Assembly (NCBI RefSeq): GCF_015767275.1
Contig: NZ_JADWMY010000001.1
Coordinates: forward strand, 372,001-436,000
Source: Herbaspirillum sp. AP02
GTDB taxonomy: Bacteria; Pseudomonadota; Gammaproteobacteria; Burkholderiales; Burkholderiaceae_D
Length of the DNA: 64,000 nucleotides
Direction: 5' to 3'
Below, in pieces: positions 32,444 to 41,912 of the stretch. The notes beneath the pieces are model-generated. The model saw only the letters and a list, made by a program, of their open reading frames with translations. It had not been told where the DNA came from and made no database searches. Made by a program: the position numbers and the translations under genes. Each line of letters begins with the position of its first letter. Position 1 is the stretch's first letter.

Positions 32444-33184
32444 TCAATAATGCAAGGTCACCCCGACGCCGAACTGCCGCGTCACCTCGGCCTTGTTGAG
32501 CCCGAACTTGGCGCCGGCATCCAGATCGACGGTCTTGTTGGGCGACCAGATCACACCCACCAGTGCATAGGAAGGCAGCTTGCGACTGGAGGCATCCGGG
32601 TTCTGGGCCACGCCGGTATCGGCCACCAGGCGCCATTGTTCATCCAGACCATACCAGACTGCGGCCGAGGCGCGCCACAGGGTCTTGCGCTGCGACTGCT
32701 GGTCACTGTCGAGCTTGAAACGGTTGACGCGCACGCCCAGATTGCCGTGCAAGGTCCAGGGGCCGGTTTCGTAGGAAGCGATACCGGTCAGGGCGGCGCT
32801 GCTCTTGCCATTGCCCAGGCCCTTCTCTTCCTCGCCGCTGGGCATGAAGAATTCCGGCTTCAAGGCCAGCGCCAGGCCATCGGCCTCGTAATAGCGCCAC
32901 TTGGCGCCCAGCGAGACGTCCCCCACGCCGGTGCCGGCAGGCGCCTGGAAGGTCTGCGGCAGGTTGAAGAAGAGGTCCAGCTTGTCGGTCACGCCATAGG
33001 TGAAGGTAAAGGCGCCGACATGACTCGCATCGCCGCTCTGTTTGCTCCAGTCGGTGTTCATCTCAAGCTGGATGCCGCCGGCACCTTGCACACCGGCATC
33101 ATCGGTGACCAGCGGGTGGGCGGCGAAGGCCGACTGGCTGGCCGCCAGCAACAGCCAGGAAAGACTCAGGATTTTCTTTTTCAT
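32444..33184 (-). CDS. Outer-membrane beta-barrel protein, phenol-degradation MetA-like family
   Basis: The 246-aa product has a clear signal peptide (MKKKILSLSWLLLAASQSAF, cleavage at AFA-AHP). The mature start HPLVTDDAGVQGAGGIQLE is typical of the Phenol_MetA_deg family, whose members are thought to form outer-membrane barrels. Alternating hydrophobic and polar strands run to the C-terminus, which ends in GVGVTLHY with the terminal aromatic residue expected of outer-membrane proteins. The ribosome site is weak. Substrate or function is unknown; association with an aromatic pathway cannot be claimed from the neighbours. Confidence 0.75.
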   Translation of the reverse strand: MKKKILSLSWLLLAASQSAFAAHPLVTDDAGVQGAGGIQLEMNTDWSKQSGDASHVGAFTFTYGVTDKLDLFFNLPQTFQAPAGTGVGDVSLGAKWRYYEADGLALALKPEFFMPSGEEEKGLGNGKSSAALTGIASYETGPWTLHGNLGVRVNRFKLDSDQQSQRKTLWRASAAVWYGLDEQWRLVADTGVAQNPDASSRKLPSYALVGVIWSPNKTVDLDAGAKFGLNKAEVTRQFGVGVTLHY

Positions 33185-33706
33185 GGTGGACCCCATTTTT
33201 GCTGTGATCAGTACGGCATTGGTACCCGACCGCCACGATGACACAGCCGCGCCCGTGCGGGCGTGACAGCGCACACCGCGGGCGGGGAGTACAGAGACGT
33301 GGTCGGAGCGAACCGAAGGGAAAGCGCGCCATTGCATGTTCAGAACACGATACCAAAGGCGCAAGCCGCGCATTCCGAACAGAAAGAGCGCTGGCAAGGC
33401 CTATTTGATGAATATGTCCTGATGGATGGCTGCGGTAAATGCCGTGGCTTTTACGGAAGAAACATCATCGGGCTGGCTTCAGCTGGCCTTGCAGGCGACT
33501 GGAAGCGCGGTTCATGAGGACCTGCCGATGTGATGGCAAGTGGTGCTGGCCGGACCTCCAGGACCAGGCCAGCAGCCACCATGCCGCTGATCAGCGGGTG
33601 AACTGCATTTCCAGAGCGAGGGGGATAGTAACATCGTCGCCTGACAAATCAGCAACAAAAAACTTCGATATTTGCTGACCAAATCTGTCCCGCGACGAAG
33701 CCTGGT
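33185..33706. other. Intergenic stretch of about 520 bases without a credible gene
   Basis: Between the outer-membrane protein start and the 3' end of the HDOD gene. Short frames exist but lack ribosome sites and protein-like composition. An imperfect CAGCAA/TTGCTG hairpin near 33645-33690 might end the leftward HDOD transcript. Confidence 0.45.
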
Positions 33707-34648
33707 TCAGCCAGGTTGTTCGGTCGCGGCCGCCAGTGCCGATCCGATTTCGCGTAGTACCCGGGTAGGCACCTTGAGCATGGCACCCCACTCGCTCCAG
33801 TCCCAGGAGACGCGGGCGCAAAGGTATTCCAGGCTGGAGCTGGGCAGTTCGAAACGCTCGCCCAGTTGCAGCAGGTGCGGCAGCAAGGCGGCGCGTGCTG
33901 CATCATCGGCCACGCAGATATCGGCCACGCAGGCGGCCATTTCCAGCAGGCGGATCAGGCGCTGCTGACGGTCTTCCTCATCCAGCCCCGTGGCATCGGC
34001 CGCCTTGTGATGCAGGACGGTTTCGCAGAACAGCTTGGGGAACAGCCAGTCCTGCATCATCGCCGCGGCCAGTTCCAGGTGGTCGAAGCCAAAGGCCAGC
34101 TTCTCTTCCTGGCGCAAGGGGGCCGCAGAAACAGGCGTCCCGACGCCGCGCAGGATCTCGCCATAGCGCTTGGGACGTGCCGAGGCCAGCGCCAGCCGTC
34201 CGATATCGGCCAGCAGGCCGATGGTGAACATCTCTGCTGGCGGGGCGACCTGGATCAGGTCGGCCAAGGCCTGGCTGGCACAGGCCATGGCGGTGGAACG
34301 GCTCCAGAAGGCGTCATAGTCGAACTCGGCACAATCGCCACGGCGCGCCGATTCGGTCAGCGAGATCGCCAGCGCCATCTGGCGCACCGCCTGCAGGCCC
34401 ACCATCAGCAGCAGATCGACGTTGACGGAGGCGACCATCCGACCTTTGTTGAGGTTGGGGATATTGGCGATCTGGATCAGTCGCCCGGCCAGTACCGGGT
34501 CACCCTGGATCTGCGCCACCAGGTCAGGCAGGGCGATGTCTTCCTGCTGGCACATCTGCATGATCCGCAGACGCACCCCGGACGGGGCCGGCAAGACTTC
34601 AGAGTCCTGCAATTCGCGGAAAATCAGGGGATCGACGTAGGTAGACAT
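33707..34648 (-). CDS. HDOD-domain signalling protein
   Basis: The 313-aa protein has an HDOD domain (about residues 15-215): LPAPSGVRLRIMQMCQQEDIALPDLVAQIQGDPVLAGRLIQIAN, then SVNVDLLLMVGLQAVRQMALAISL and MFTIGLLADIGRLALA. HDOD proteins are HD-superfamily relatives without the full catalytic HD pair, found in bacterial signalling, often in c-di-GMP, chemotaxis or stress networks. No GGDEF or EAL domain is fused. The start at 34648 was chosen by domain fit; no strong ribosome site is visible. The gene is isolated and divergent from the repair operon that starts at 35000. Confidence 0.85.
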   Translation of the reverse strand: MSTYVDPLIFRELQDSEVLPAPSGVRLRIMQMCQQEDIALPDLVAQIQGDPVLAGRLIQIANIPNLNKGRMVASVNVDLLLMVGLQAVRQMALAISLTESARRGDCAEFDYDAFWSRSTAMACASQALADLIQVAPPAEMFTIGLLADIGRLALASARPKRYGEILRGVGTPVSAAPLRQEEKLAFGFDHLELAAAMMQDWLFPKLFCETVLHHKAADATGLDEEDRQQRLIRLLEMAACVADICVADDAARAALLPHLLQLGERFELPSSSLEYLCARVSWDWSEWGAMLKVPTRVLREIGSALAAATEQPG

Positions 34649-34874
34649 GAGGATTCGTGGGGTTCTCGGGTGATGAGCCTGGCGCAAGGCCAGAAGCGAT
34701 GGTCACAAGGATACCCAATTTAATGACCGTTGTGCGTTGCGCCATTGCAAACTCCATGCACAACAGATCTCTCTTTTTTCATTCTCGCTGACAGCGCGGC
34801 GAGACAGGCGCCGACAGCCTGCCTATGCGCATGCAGTTAAGCTGATCCTTTCCGGCCGTAGTGAAGAATGCGTC

Positions 34875-35015
34875 ATGAAACCTGAGGCAAAGCGAAGACA
34901 AGGACAAACGAGCACAGACAAACCGGCTCAAAGCCGGTACAAGCATCCGGGCCGAAGCGGCGAGAGGACAGCCCAAGATCCACGTAAGGAAAAGCAGACA
35001 TGGAAGACATGGTAG
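34875..35015 (+). CDS. Possible small basic protein overlapping the exonuclease start
   Basis: A 46-codon frame begins MKPEAKRRQGQTSTDKPAQS and is rich in Lys, Arg, Gln and Ser. It ends by overlapping the first 16 bases of the exonuclease gene. The ribosome site is weak and no family is recognised. It could be a leader ORF coupling translation into the repair operon, or a chance frame in the 350-bp intergenic region. Confidence 0.3.
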   Translation: MKPEAKRRQGQTSTDKPAQSRYKHPGRSGERTAQDPRKEKQTWKTW

Positions 35016-36061
35016 TGGTACGCAAGGAAGGCCTGTACTGCGTACCCGGCGATTTCTACATAGACCCGTGGCGACCGGTAGCGCGCGCCGTGATCACCCA
35101 CGCCCATGCCGACCACGCCCGCATGGGTCATGCCCACTACCTGGCCGCCGCGCCCGGCACCGGCATCCTGCGTGCCCGCCTGGGTGCGGACATCCACCTG
35201 CAGGCCCTGGACTACGAGGAAAGCATCACCCACAACGGCGTGCGTCTGTCGCTGCATCCGGCCGGCCACGTCCTGGGTTCGGCGCAGTTGCGCATGGAGT
35301 GGCAGGGCTGCATCTGGGTCGCATCGGGCGACTACAAGCTGGAAGCCGATTGCACCTGCGCCGCCTTCGCCCCGGTGCGCTGCCACACCTTCATCACCGA
35401 ATCCACCTTCGGCATACCCATCTACCGCTGGCAGCCGCAGGCGGAGATTTTCGAGGACATCAACCGCTGGTGGCGCGCCAACGCCGCCGAGGGCCGGGCC
35501 AGCGTGTTGTTCTGCTACTCCTTCGGCAAGGCACAGCGCATCCTGCATGGCATCGACGCCAGCATCGGCCCCATCGTCTGCCATGGTGCAGTGGAACCCC
35601 TGAACCGCCTCTATCGCGAAGCTGGCGTCTTCCTGCCGGCGACCGCGACGGTCGGCGAAGCCGAAGCCACCCAGCGCGGCAAATCCAACGCCTATGCCGG
35701 CAGCCTGATCATCGCCCCACCCTCCGCCGCCGGCTCGCCCTGGATGCGCCGCTTCGGCGACTACAGCGATGCCTTCGCCAGCGGCTGGATGCGCCTGCGC
35801 GGCACACGGCGGCGGCGCGGCGTGGACCGCGGCTTCGTGCTGTCGGACCACGCCGACTGGCCGGCCCTGCAGGAAGCGATTGCCGCCAGCAGCGCCGAGC
35901 GGGTCATCGTCACCCACGGCCAGGTCGCCACCATGGTGCGCTGGTTGCGGCAGAACGGTCTCGATGCCGGGGCCTTCACTACCGAATACGGCGACGAGGA
36001 TGCCGACGACAGCAGCGCGGCGCCACCGGCCACTGCGCAGGAACAGCCAGGCCATGCGTGA
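35000..36061 (+). CDS. Ligase-associated DNA exonuclease (metallo-beta-lactamase/beta-CASP fold)
   Basis: The 353-aa nuclease has the metal-binding motif THAHADHARMGHAH (His34, His36, Asp38, His39), HPAGHVLGSAQLRM, the SGDYKLEAD acidic motif, FITESTFGIPIYRW, and a C-terminal LSDHADWPAL plus IVTHGQ of the beta-CASP part. It belongs to the family always found next to an ATP-dependent ligase, a DEXH helicase and a metallophosphoesterase. It probably trims DNA ends before ligation. AAGGAAAA precedes the ATG. Its last 8 bp overlap the ligase gene, so the four genes form one operon. Confidence 0.92.
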   Translation: MEDMVVVRKEGLYCVPGDFYIDPWRPVARAVITHAHADHARMGHAHYLAAAPGTGILRARLGADIHLQALDYEESITHNGVRLSLHPAGHVLGSAQLRMEWQGCIWVASGDYKLEADCTCAAFAPVRCHTFITESTFGIPIYRWQPQAEIFEDINRWWRANAAEGRASVLFCYSFGKAQRILHGIDASIGPIVCHGAVEPLNRLYREAGVFLPATATVGEAEATQRGKSNAYAGSLIIAPPSAAGSPWMRRFGDYSDAFASGWMRLRGTRRRRGVDRGFVLSDHADWPALQEAIAASSAERVIVTHGQVATMVRWLRQNGLDAGAFTTEYGDEDADDSSAAPPATAQEQPGHA

Positions 36062-37751
36062 ATTCTCGCGGCTCTACGCCGAACTGGATGCCACTACCTC
36101 CACCACCCGCAAGCTGACGGCCTTGCAGGACTATTTCCAGCGTGCCGATGCCGCCGACGCCGCCTGGGCGGTGTATTTCCTGGCCGGCGGCAAGCCTCGC
36201 CAGGCGGTGCCGACCGGCCTACTCAAGCAATGCGCGATGGCCTATGCGCAGATCGATGAATGGCTCTTCGATGAGTGCTACCACAGCGTGGGCGACCTGG
36301 CTGAAACCATTGCCCACATCCTGCCGCCACCGATTCGCACCAGCGATTTCGGTCTGGCCTACTGGATGCAGGAACGCATCGCTCCCCTGCGCGGTGCCGA
36401 ACCGGAGGTGATCCGCAGCGCCCTCTTCGCGGCCTGGAATGAACTGGACTGGCAGGGCCGCTTCCTGCTCGCCAAGCTCATCGGTGGGGGCTTCCGAGTG
36501 GGTGTTTCGCGCCTGTTGGTCACGCGTGCGCTGGCGGCGGTGGCACAACTGGACCCCAAGCTGCTGGCCCAGCGCATGGTCGGCTGGACCGATGGCCGCG
36601 CCCGCCCCGACGCCGAGCGCTTCGCCCGCCTGATCGGTCCCGATGATGGCCAGGACCATCGCCTGCAGGGTGGCCAGCCCTATCCCTTCTTCCTGGCCCA
36701 TCCGCTGATGGAGCATCCGCGCCACCTGGGGCCGGTCGATCGGTGGCAGATCGAATGGAAATACGACGGCATCCGCGCCCAACTGGTGCGCCGTCACGGC
36801 AGCAACTGGCTGTGGTCACGCGGGGAAGAGCTGATCACCGAACGCTTCCCCGAACTGGCCGCGCTGGACCTGCCGGACGGTACCGTCATCGACGGCGAGA
36901 TCGTGATCCGCCTGCCTGATTCCGGGCAACAGGCCGAGCGCGTGGCACCCTTCGCCGACCTGCAAAAACGCATCGGTCGCAAGAATCTCACTGCAAGAAT
37001 GCTGAGCGAGCTGCCCGCAGGACTGATCGCCTATGACCTGCTGGAGCAGGATGGGCATGATCTGCGCGGCCTGCCTCAGCAAGAACGCCGCGCCCGGCTG
37101 GAACAACTGGTCCAGCGCCACGCCGCACCGGCCCTGATGCTGGCGCCACAGATCGTGGCAGCGGACTGGGATGCGCTGGAACAGCTGCGCGCCACTTCGC
37201 GCCAGCGTGGCGTGGAGGGCATGATGCTCAAGCAGGTCGACGCCCGCTATGGCATCGGCCGCACCCGCAACGTCGGCACCTGGTGGAAGTGGAAGGTCGA
37301 GCCCTATTCCATCGATGCCGTCCTGATCTATGCCCAGGCCGGTCACGGCCGGCGCGCCTCGCTCTATACCGACTACACCTTCGCGGTCTGGGACACTCCC
37401 GCTGAAGGCGGAGGCGAGCGCAAGCTGGTGCCGTTCGCCAAGGCCTATTCGGGATTGACCGATGCCGAGATCGCCGTCGTCGACCAGACCATCCGCAAGA
37501 GCACGATAGAAAAATTCGGGCCGGTACGCAGCGTGCGGCCGTCCATGGTGTTCGAGATCGGCTTCGAGGGCATTGCCCTGTCCACGCGCCACAAGGCCGG
37601 CATCGCGGTGCGCTTCCCGCGCATCCTGCGCCAGCGCGTCGACAAGACCGTCGACCAGGCCGACACCCTGGACAACCTGCGCGCCCTGCTGCCGTCGTCC
37701 CCAGTCAACGAGAGCGAGGAAGATGCCCAGCCCGCCCAGCAAGACCACTAG
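36054..37751 (+). CDS. ATP-dependent DNA ligase of the Lhr-associated repair operon
   Basis: The 565-aa ligase has an N-terminal helical DNA-binding domain (about 1-200), an adenylation domain with the active-site lysine in [11 protein letters not shown] (Lys236), DGEIVI (metal-binding Glu), EGMMLKQ, and WWKWKVEP, and a C-terminal OB domain ending in [21 protein letters not shown]. It seals nicked DNA using ATP. The start at 36054 gives the normal N-terminus [20 protein letters not shown]; an upstream in-frame reading would run through the exonuclease gene. It overlaps the helicase gene by 29 bp. Confidence 0.93.
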   Translation: MREFSRLYAELDATTSTTRKLTALQDYFQRADAADAAWAVYFLAGGKPRQAVPTGLLKQCAMAYAQIDEWLFDECYHSVGDLAETIAHILPPPIRTSDFGLAYWMQERIAPLRGAEPEVIRSALFAAWNELDWQGRFLLAKLIGGGFRVGVSRLLVTRALAAVAQLDPKLLAQRMVGWTDGRARPDAERFARLIGPDDGQDHRLQGGQPYPFFLAHPLMEHPRHLGPVDRWQIEWKYDGIRAQLVRRHGSNWLWSRGEELITERFPELAALDLPDGTVIDGEIVIRLPDSGQQAERVAPFADLQKRIGRKNLTARMLSELPAGLIAYDLLEQDGHDLRGLPQQERRARLEQLVQRHAAPALMLAPQIVAADWDALEQLRATSRQRGVEGMMLKQVDARYGIGRTRNVGTWWKWKVEPYSIDAVLIYAQAGHGRRASLYTDYTFAVWDTPAEGGGERKLVPFAKAYSGLTDAEIAVVDQTIRKSTIEKFGPVRSVRPSMVFEIGFEGIALSTRHKAGIAVRFPRILRQRVDKTVDQADTLDNLRALLPSSPVNESEEDAQPAQQDH

Positions 37752-40317
37752 CCAGCGCCCGACCAGACGGCGCCGCGCCAGCGCCCTGAAGGCGGCGGTC
37801 ATCCCTGCCGCCGTCGAGGACTGGTTCGCCCAGCGCCGCTGGGAGGTATTCGATTTCCAGCGCCAGGTCTGGCAAGCCGCGCAGCAAGGTCGCAGCGGCC
37901 TGCTGCACGCCGGCACTGGGGCCGGCAAGACCTATGCGGTCTGGTTCGGTGCGCTGCTGCATGCCGAACCCGGCCTGGGTCGGACCGACGCGCCCGCCAC
38001 GGCCCAGGGCTTGCGCATCCTGTGGATCACCCCCATGCGTGCCCTGGCGGCCGACACCCTGCGTGCCCTGCAAGCCCCGCTGGCCGACCTGCTGCCGCAC
38101 TGGCAAGCCGGCATGCGCACCGGCGATACCGGTTCTGGCGAGCGTGCGCGCCAGATGAAGTCCTTGCCGCAGGCCCTGGTGACCACGCCAGAAAGCCTGT
38201 CGCTGCTGCTGTCCCAGGCGGATGCCCGCCAGCGCTTCGGCAAGCTGGACGCAGTCATCGTCGACGAATGGCACGAGCTCATGGGCAACAAGCGCGGCGT
38301 GCAGGTGCAACTGGCCCTGGCGCGCCTGCGCCGCTGGCGGCCCGGGATGGTGGTATGGGGATTGTCGGCTACTCTCGGCAACCTGGAACAGTCACTGCAG
38401 GCCCTGCTCGGCCCCGAAGCCGCCGAACACGGCGTGCTGGTGCGCGGCGAACAGCGCAAGCGCATCCTCATCGATACCCTGCTGCCGCCGCAGGCCACCC
38501 GCTTCGCCTGGGCCGGGCACCTGGGCCTGCAGATGCTGCCGGCGGTGGTGGCCGAGATCGATGCCAGCGGCAGTACCCTGGTCTTCACCAATACCCGCTC
38601 CCAGGCCGAGCTGTGGTACCAGAACCTGCTGGAGGCCCGACCCGACTGGGCCGGCATCATCGCCCTCCACCATGGCTCACTTGATCGCGAAGTCCGTGAA
38701 TGGGTGGAACAAGGCCTGCGCGACGGCCGCCTCAAGGCCGTGGTCTGCACCTCCAGCCTGGACCTGGGGGTGGACTTCACCCCGGTGGAGCGGGTGCTGC
38801 AGATCGGCAGCCCGCGTGGTGTGGCGCGGTTGCTGCAGCGGGCCGGCCGCTCCGGCCATTCGCCCGGACGCAGTTCGCGCGCCACCCTGGTACCGACCAA
38901 CAGCCTGGAACTGGTGGAAGCCGCCGCCGCCCAGGACGCCGTCGCCGCCGGCCGGGTGGAACAGCGTCTGGTGCCGGACACGCCCCTGGACGTGCTGGTA
39001 CAGCATCTGGTGACCATCGCCCTGGGTGGTGGATTCCTTGCCGACGAGTTGCTGGCCGAAGTGCGCCAGGCCTGGTCCTATCGCCACCTGCGCGAGGATC
39101 AATGGCAGTGGGCGCTGGACTTCGTAGTGCGTGGCGGCCAGAGCCTGGGCGCCTATCCGGAATATCATCGCGTGCGGGCCGGCGAGGATGGGGTCTATCG
39201 GGTCGAGCTGCCGGCCATCGCGCGCCGCCACCGCATGAACATCGGCACCATCGTCGCCGATGCCAGCCTGCATGTGCAGTACATGAAGGGAGGCCGCATC
39301 GGCACCATCGAAGAAGGTTTCATCGCCCGCCTGCGACCGGGCGATCGCTTCCTCTTCGGCGGGCGCGTGCTGGAGTTCGTGCGCGTGCACGAGATGACCG
39401 CCTGGGTCCGCCGCAGCAGTGCCGGCAGTGGTGCCGTACCGCGCTGGCAAGGCGGCCGCATGCCCTTGTCCTCGACCCTGGCGCACGCCGTGCTGGATCG
39501 TCTGGAGCAGGCCGCGCAAGGCCGCTTCGACGGCCCCGAGATGCAGGCCGTGCGGCCGCTGCTGGCGCTGCAGCACGCCTGGTCGGCCCTGCCCACGGCA
39601 CAGCGGCTGGTGGTGGAAATGCTCAAGAGCCGCGAAGGACATCACCTCTTCTTCTACCCCTTTGCCGGCCGCCTGGTGCACATGGGACTGGCCTCGCTGC
39701 TGGCCTGGCGCCTCAGCAGGGAGCGTGCTGCCACGTTCTCCATCGCCGTCAACGACTATGGGTTCGAATTGCTGGGCGCGGACAAGGTCGAAGCGCACCG
39801 CCTGGCACCACAGCAGGCCCTGGCCCTGTTCAGCGAAGAGCGGCTGCTGGAGGACGTCCTGGCCAGCCTGAATGCCACCGAACTGTCGCAACGGCGCTTC
39901 CGTGAAATCGCCCGCATCGCCGGGCTGGTGTCGCAGGGGTATCCGGGACAGCGCAAGAGTGCGCGCCAGTTGCAGGCCTCATCGGCGCTGTTCTTCGAGG
40001 TCTTTCGCAAGCACGATGCCGGCAACCTCTTGCTGACCCAGGCCCAGCGTGAAGTTCTGGAGCAGGAGCTGGAACTGGAACGGCTGCGCAGCACCCTGGC
40101 CGAACTGCGCGAACGTACACTCACGCTGGTCAGCCTGGAGCGGGCCACGCCATTTTCCTTGCCGCTGATGGTGGAACGCTTCCGCGAAAAACTCTCGACC
40201 GAAAAGTTGGCCGACCGCGTGGCGCGCATGCTGCGCGAGCTGGAAGGTGCAGCCGACAAGACCAACGCCCAGGTCAGGCCGCAGCCGCGACCTCGTCCCC
40301 GCACCCACACAGGATGA
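37723..40317 (+). CDS. Ligase-associated DEXH-box DNA helicase (Lhr-core type)
   Basis: The 864-aa superfamily 2 helicase shows motif I AGTGAGKT (Lys69), motif II DEWH (Asp181-His184), motif III SATLG, motif [12 protein letters not shown], and motif [13 protein letters not shown], followed by the winged-helix and Lhr-core C-terminal domain. Such Lhr proteins translocate 3'-5' on single-stranded DNA. The start at 37723, inside the end of the ligase gene, follows GAGGA and gives a short Arg-rich N-terminus ([13 protein letters not shown]). It works with the flanking exonuclease, ligase and PdeM, presumably in single-strand or double-strand break repair. Confidence 0.93.
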   Translation: MPSPPSKTTSQRPTRRRRASALKAAVIPAAVEDWFAQRRWEVFDFQRQVWQAAQQGRSGLLHAGTGAGKTYAVWFGALLHAEPGLGRTDAPATAQGLRILWITPMRALAADTLRALQAPLADLLPHWQAGMRTGDTGSGERARQMKSLPQALVTTPESLSLLLSQADARQRFGKLDAVIVDEWHELMGNKRGVQVQLALARLRRWRPGMVVWGLSATLGNLEQSLQALLGPEAAEHGVLVRGEQRKRILIDTLLPPQATRFAWAGHLGLQMLPAVVAEIDASGSTLVFTNTRSQAELWYQNLLEARPDWAGIIALHHGSLDREVREWVEQGLRDGRLKAVVCTSSLDLGVDFTPVERVLQIGSPRGVARLLQRAGRSGHSPGRSSRATLVPTNSLELVEAAAAQDAVAAGRVEQRLVPDTPLDVLVQHLVTIALGGGFLADELLAEVRQAWSYRHLREDQWQWALDFVVRGGQSLGAYPEYHRVRAGEDGVYRVELPAIARRHRMNIGTIVADASLHVQYMKGGRIGTIEEGFIARLRPGDRFLFGGRVLEFVRVHEMTAWVRRSSAGSGAVPRWQGGRMPLSSTLAHAVLDRLEQAAQGRFDGPEMQAVRPLLALQHAWSALPTAQRLVVEMLKSREGHHLFFYPFAGRLVHMGLASLLAWRLSRERAATFSIAVNDYGFELLGADKVEAHRLAPQQALALFSEERLLEDVLASLNATELSQRRFREIARIAGLVSQGYPGQRKSARQLQASSALFFEVFRKHDAGNLLLTQAQREVLEQELELERLRSTLAELRERTLTLVSLERATPFSLPLMVERFREKLSTEKLADRVARMLRELEGAADKTNAQVRPQPRPRPRTHTG

Positions 40318-40973
40318 TGAGCCCATACCCCAGCTTCGACGCCGCCGGCGCAACCCTGACCATGCTGCCCGAGCGCGCCCTGCTCTGGCGCGAGCGCGCC
40401 ATGCTGGTCGTGGCCGATGTCCACTTCGGCAAGGCTGCTGCTTTTCGCGCCGGCGGCATCCCGGTGCCGCACGGCACCACCCAGGCCAATCTGGGCCTGA
40501 TCGATACACTGGTGCAGCGCCATGCGGTGCGCCATGTGGTGTTCCTGGGCGACTTCCTGCACGCACGCGCCGGACGGGTGGCCGGCACCCTGCAGGCCCT
40601 GGCCGGATGGCGCAGTCGCAATGCCGGCCTCAGCCTCACGCTGGTGCGCGGCAACCATGACCACCATGCCGGCGATCCGCCGGAAGCACTGGCCATGCAG
40701 GTCGTGGACGAACCCTGGCGGGTCGGCCCGCTGGCCTTCTGCCATCACCCCCAGACGGTTGACGGCGCCTTTGCCATCGTCGGCCACGTGCATCCGGTCT
40801 TCCGCCTGGCCGCTGCGGGCGATGCCTTGCGCCTGCCCTGTTTCGTGGTGGATGGCCAATGGGCCATGTTGCCGGCTTTCGGCGACTTTACCGGGGGCCA
40901 TCGTATACATGCCCAACCCGGGCAGCGCATTTTCCTTGCGGCAGACGATTGCGTGTTGCCCTTACCTGACTGA
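40314..40973 (+). CDS. pdeM: Ligase-associated endonuclease PdeM (metallophosphoesterase)
   Basis: The 219-aa protein carries the calcineurin-like phosphoesterase metal motifs: VVADVHFGK (D-x-H), FLGDFLHAR (G-D), RGNHDHHAG (G-N-H-D) and [11 protein letters not shown] (G-H-x-H). It overlaps the helicase stop by 4 bp (ATGA) and is the last gene of the repair operon. Related proteins show DNA nuclease or phosphodiesterase activity. The start has two adjacent ATGs; either is possible. Confidence 0.92.
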   Translation: MMSPYPSFDAAGATLTMLPERALLWRERAMLVVADVHFGKAAAFRAGGIPVPHGTTQANLGLIDTLVQRHAVRHVVFLGDFLHARAGRVAGTLQALAGWRSRNAGLSLTLVRGNHDHHAGDPPEALAMQVVDEPWRVGPLAFCHHPQTVDGAFAIVGHVHPVFRLAAAGDALRLPCFVVDGQWAMLPAFGDFTGGHRIHAQPGQRIFLAADDCVLPLPD

Positions 40974-41039
40974 ACCTTGCTGCGATGTGACGTATCATCG
41001 GCCGCGCAATGACACGTCCATGACAAGGAGAATCCGGAG

Positions 41040-41837
41040 ATGAAATTCAAGACTAGCCTGCTGGCTCTGACGTTCGGCCTGACCGCCATTACCTCCGTCG
41101 CTGCACGCGCCGACGTTCTGGCCGCCATCCACAAGGCCGGCGTGGTGCGCATCGGGGTACCGCAGGACTTTGCTCCCTTCGGCTCGATCGACGGCGACAT
41201 GCACCTGCAAGGCCTGGATATCGACGTCGCCCGACTCATCGCCGACAAGATGGGCGTGAGGGTGCAACTGGTGCCGGTGGCCAGCGCCAACCGCATTGCC
41301 TACCTGCAGACCCACAAGACCGACCTGATCATTTCAACGCTGGGCAAGAATTCGGATCGCGAAAAAGTGATCGATTTTTCACAGCCCTATGCGCCCTACA
41401 ACAACAGCGTGTTCGGCGTGGCCAGCCTCAAGGTCAGCAACGCCGCCGACCTGGCCGGCAAGACCGTCGGCGTGGCGCGTGGCACCTTCCAGGACCTGCA
41501 ACTGACCCTGAGCGCACCCACCAGCGCCAACATCAAGCGTTACGAGGACAACAACGCCCTCATCTCCGCCTATACCTCCGGGCAGATCCAGCTGGTCGGC
41601 ACCGGTGACTTTGTCGCCCATGCGCTGGCCGAACGGGTGGCCGACAACAAGCCCGTGCTGAAGTACATCATCCAGGAGTCGGCCTGCGCGGTCGGACTGA
41701 ACAAGGGCGAACCAGCCCTGCTGGCCAAGGTCAACGAGATCCTGACGGCGGCCAAGAAGAGCGGCGAGCTCAACGGCATCGTGCAGAAGTGGCTCAACGT
41801 GCCGCTGCCGGAAAAGATGGCCAACACCTACCACTGA
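41040..41837 (+). CDS. Orphan amino acid-type substrate-binding protein
   Basis: The 265-aa protein is a family 3 periplasmic binding protein: signal peptide MKFKTSLLALTFGLTAITSV ending AARA, then VRIGVPQDFAPFGSIDGDMHLQGLDIDVARLIAD, and DLIISTLGKNSDREKVIDFSQPY. AAGGAG lies upstream of the ATG. No permease or ATPase gene is adjacent, so it either feeds a distant ABC transporter or acts in sensing. It ends at a shared bidirectional terminator. It is probably a separate transcript from pdeM, 66 bp upstream. Confidence 0.9.
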   Translation: MKFKTSLLALTFGLTAITSVAARADVLAAIHKAGVVRIGVPQDFAPFGSIDGDMHLQGLDIDVARLIADKMGVRVQLVPVASANRIAYLQTHKTDLIISTLGKNSDREKVIDFSQPYAPYNNSVFGVASLKVSNAADLAGKTVGVARGTFQDLQLTLSAPTSANIKRYEDNNALISAYTSGQIQLVGTGDFVAHALAERVADNKPVLKYIIQESACAVGLNKGEPALLAKVNEILTAAKKSGELNGIVQKWLNVPLPEKMANTYH

Positions 41838-41860
41838 CGGCCGCGAAGCAAAAAACTCAA

Positions 41861-41890
41861 AAAAAAAACGGCGGAATCCCCGCCGTTTTT
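41861..41890. terminator. Bidirectional intrinsic terminator
   Basis: A CGGCGG/CCGCCG stem (41869-41874 with 41880-41885) extended by an A-run on the left and a T-run on the right, so it terminates on both strands. It lies between the convergent binding-protein and outer-membrane protein genes. Confidence 0.9.
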
Positions 41891-41912
41891 GCATGGCACA
41901 CCCGGATCGGCA

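Noticed and set aside
34688-34999. Search for an SOS box upstream of the exonuclease/ligase/helicase/PdeM operon
   Set aside because: Several CTG and CAG triplets occur but none with the LexA spacing and AT-rich core.
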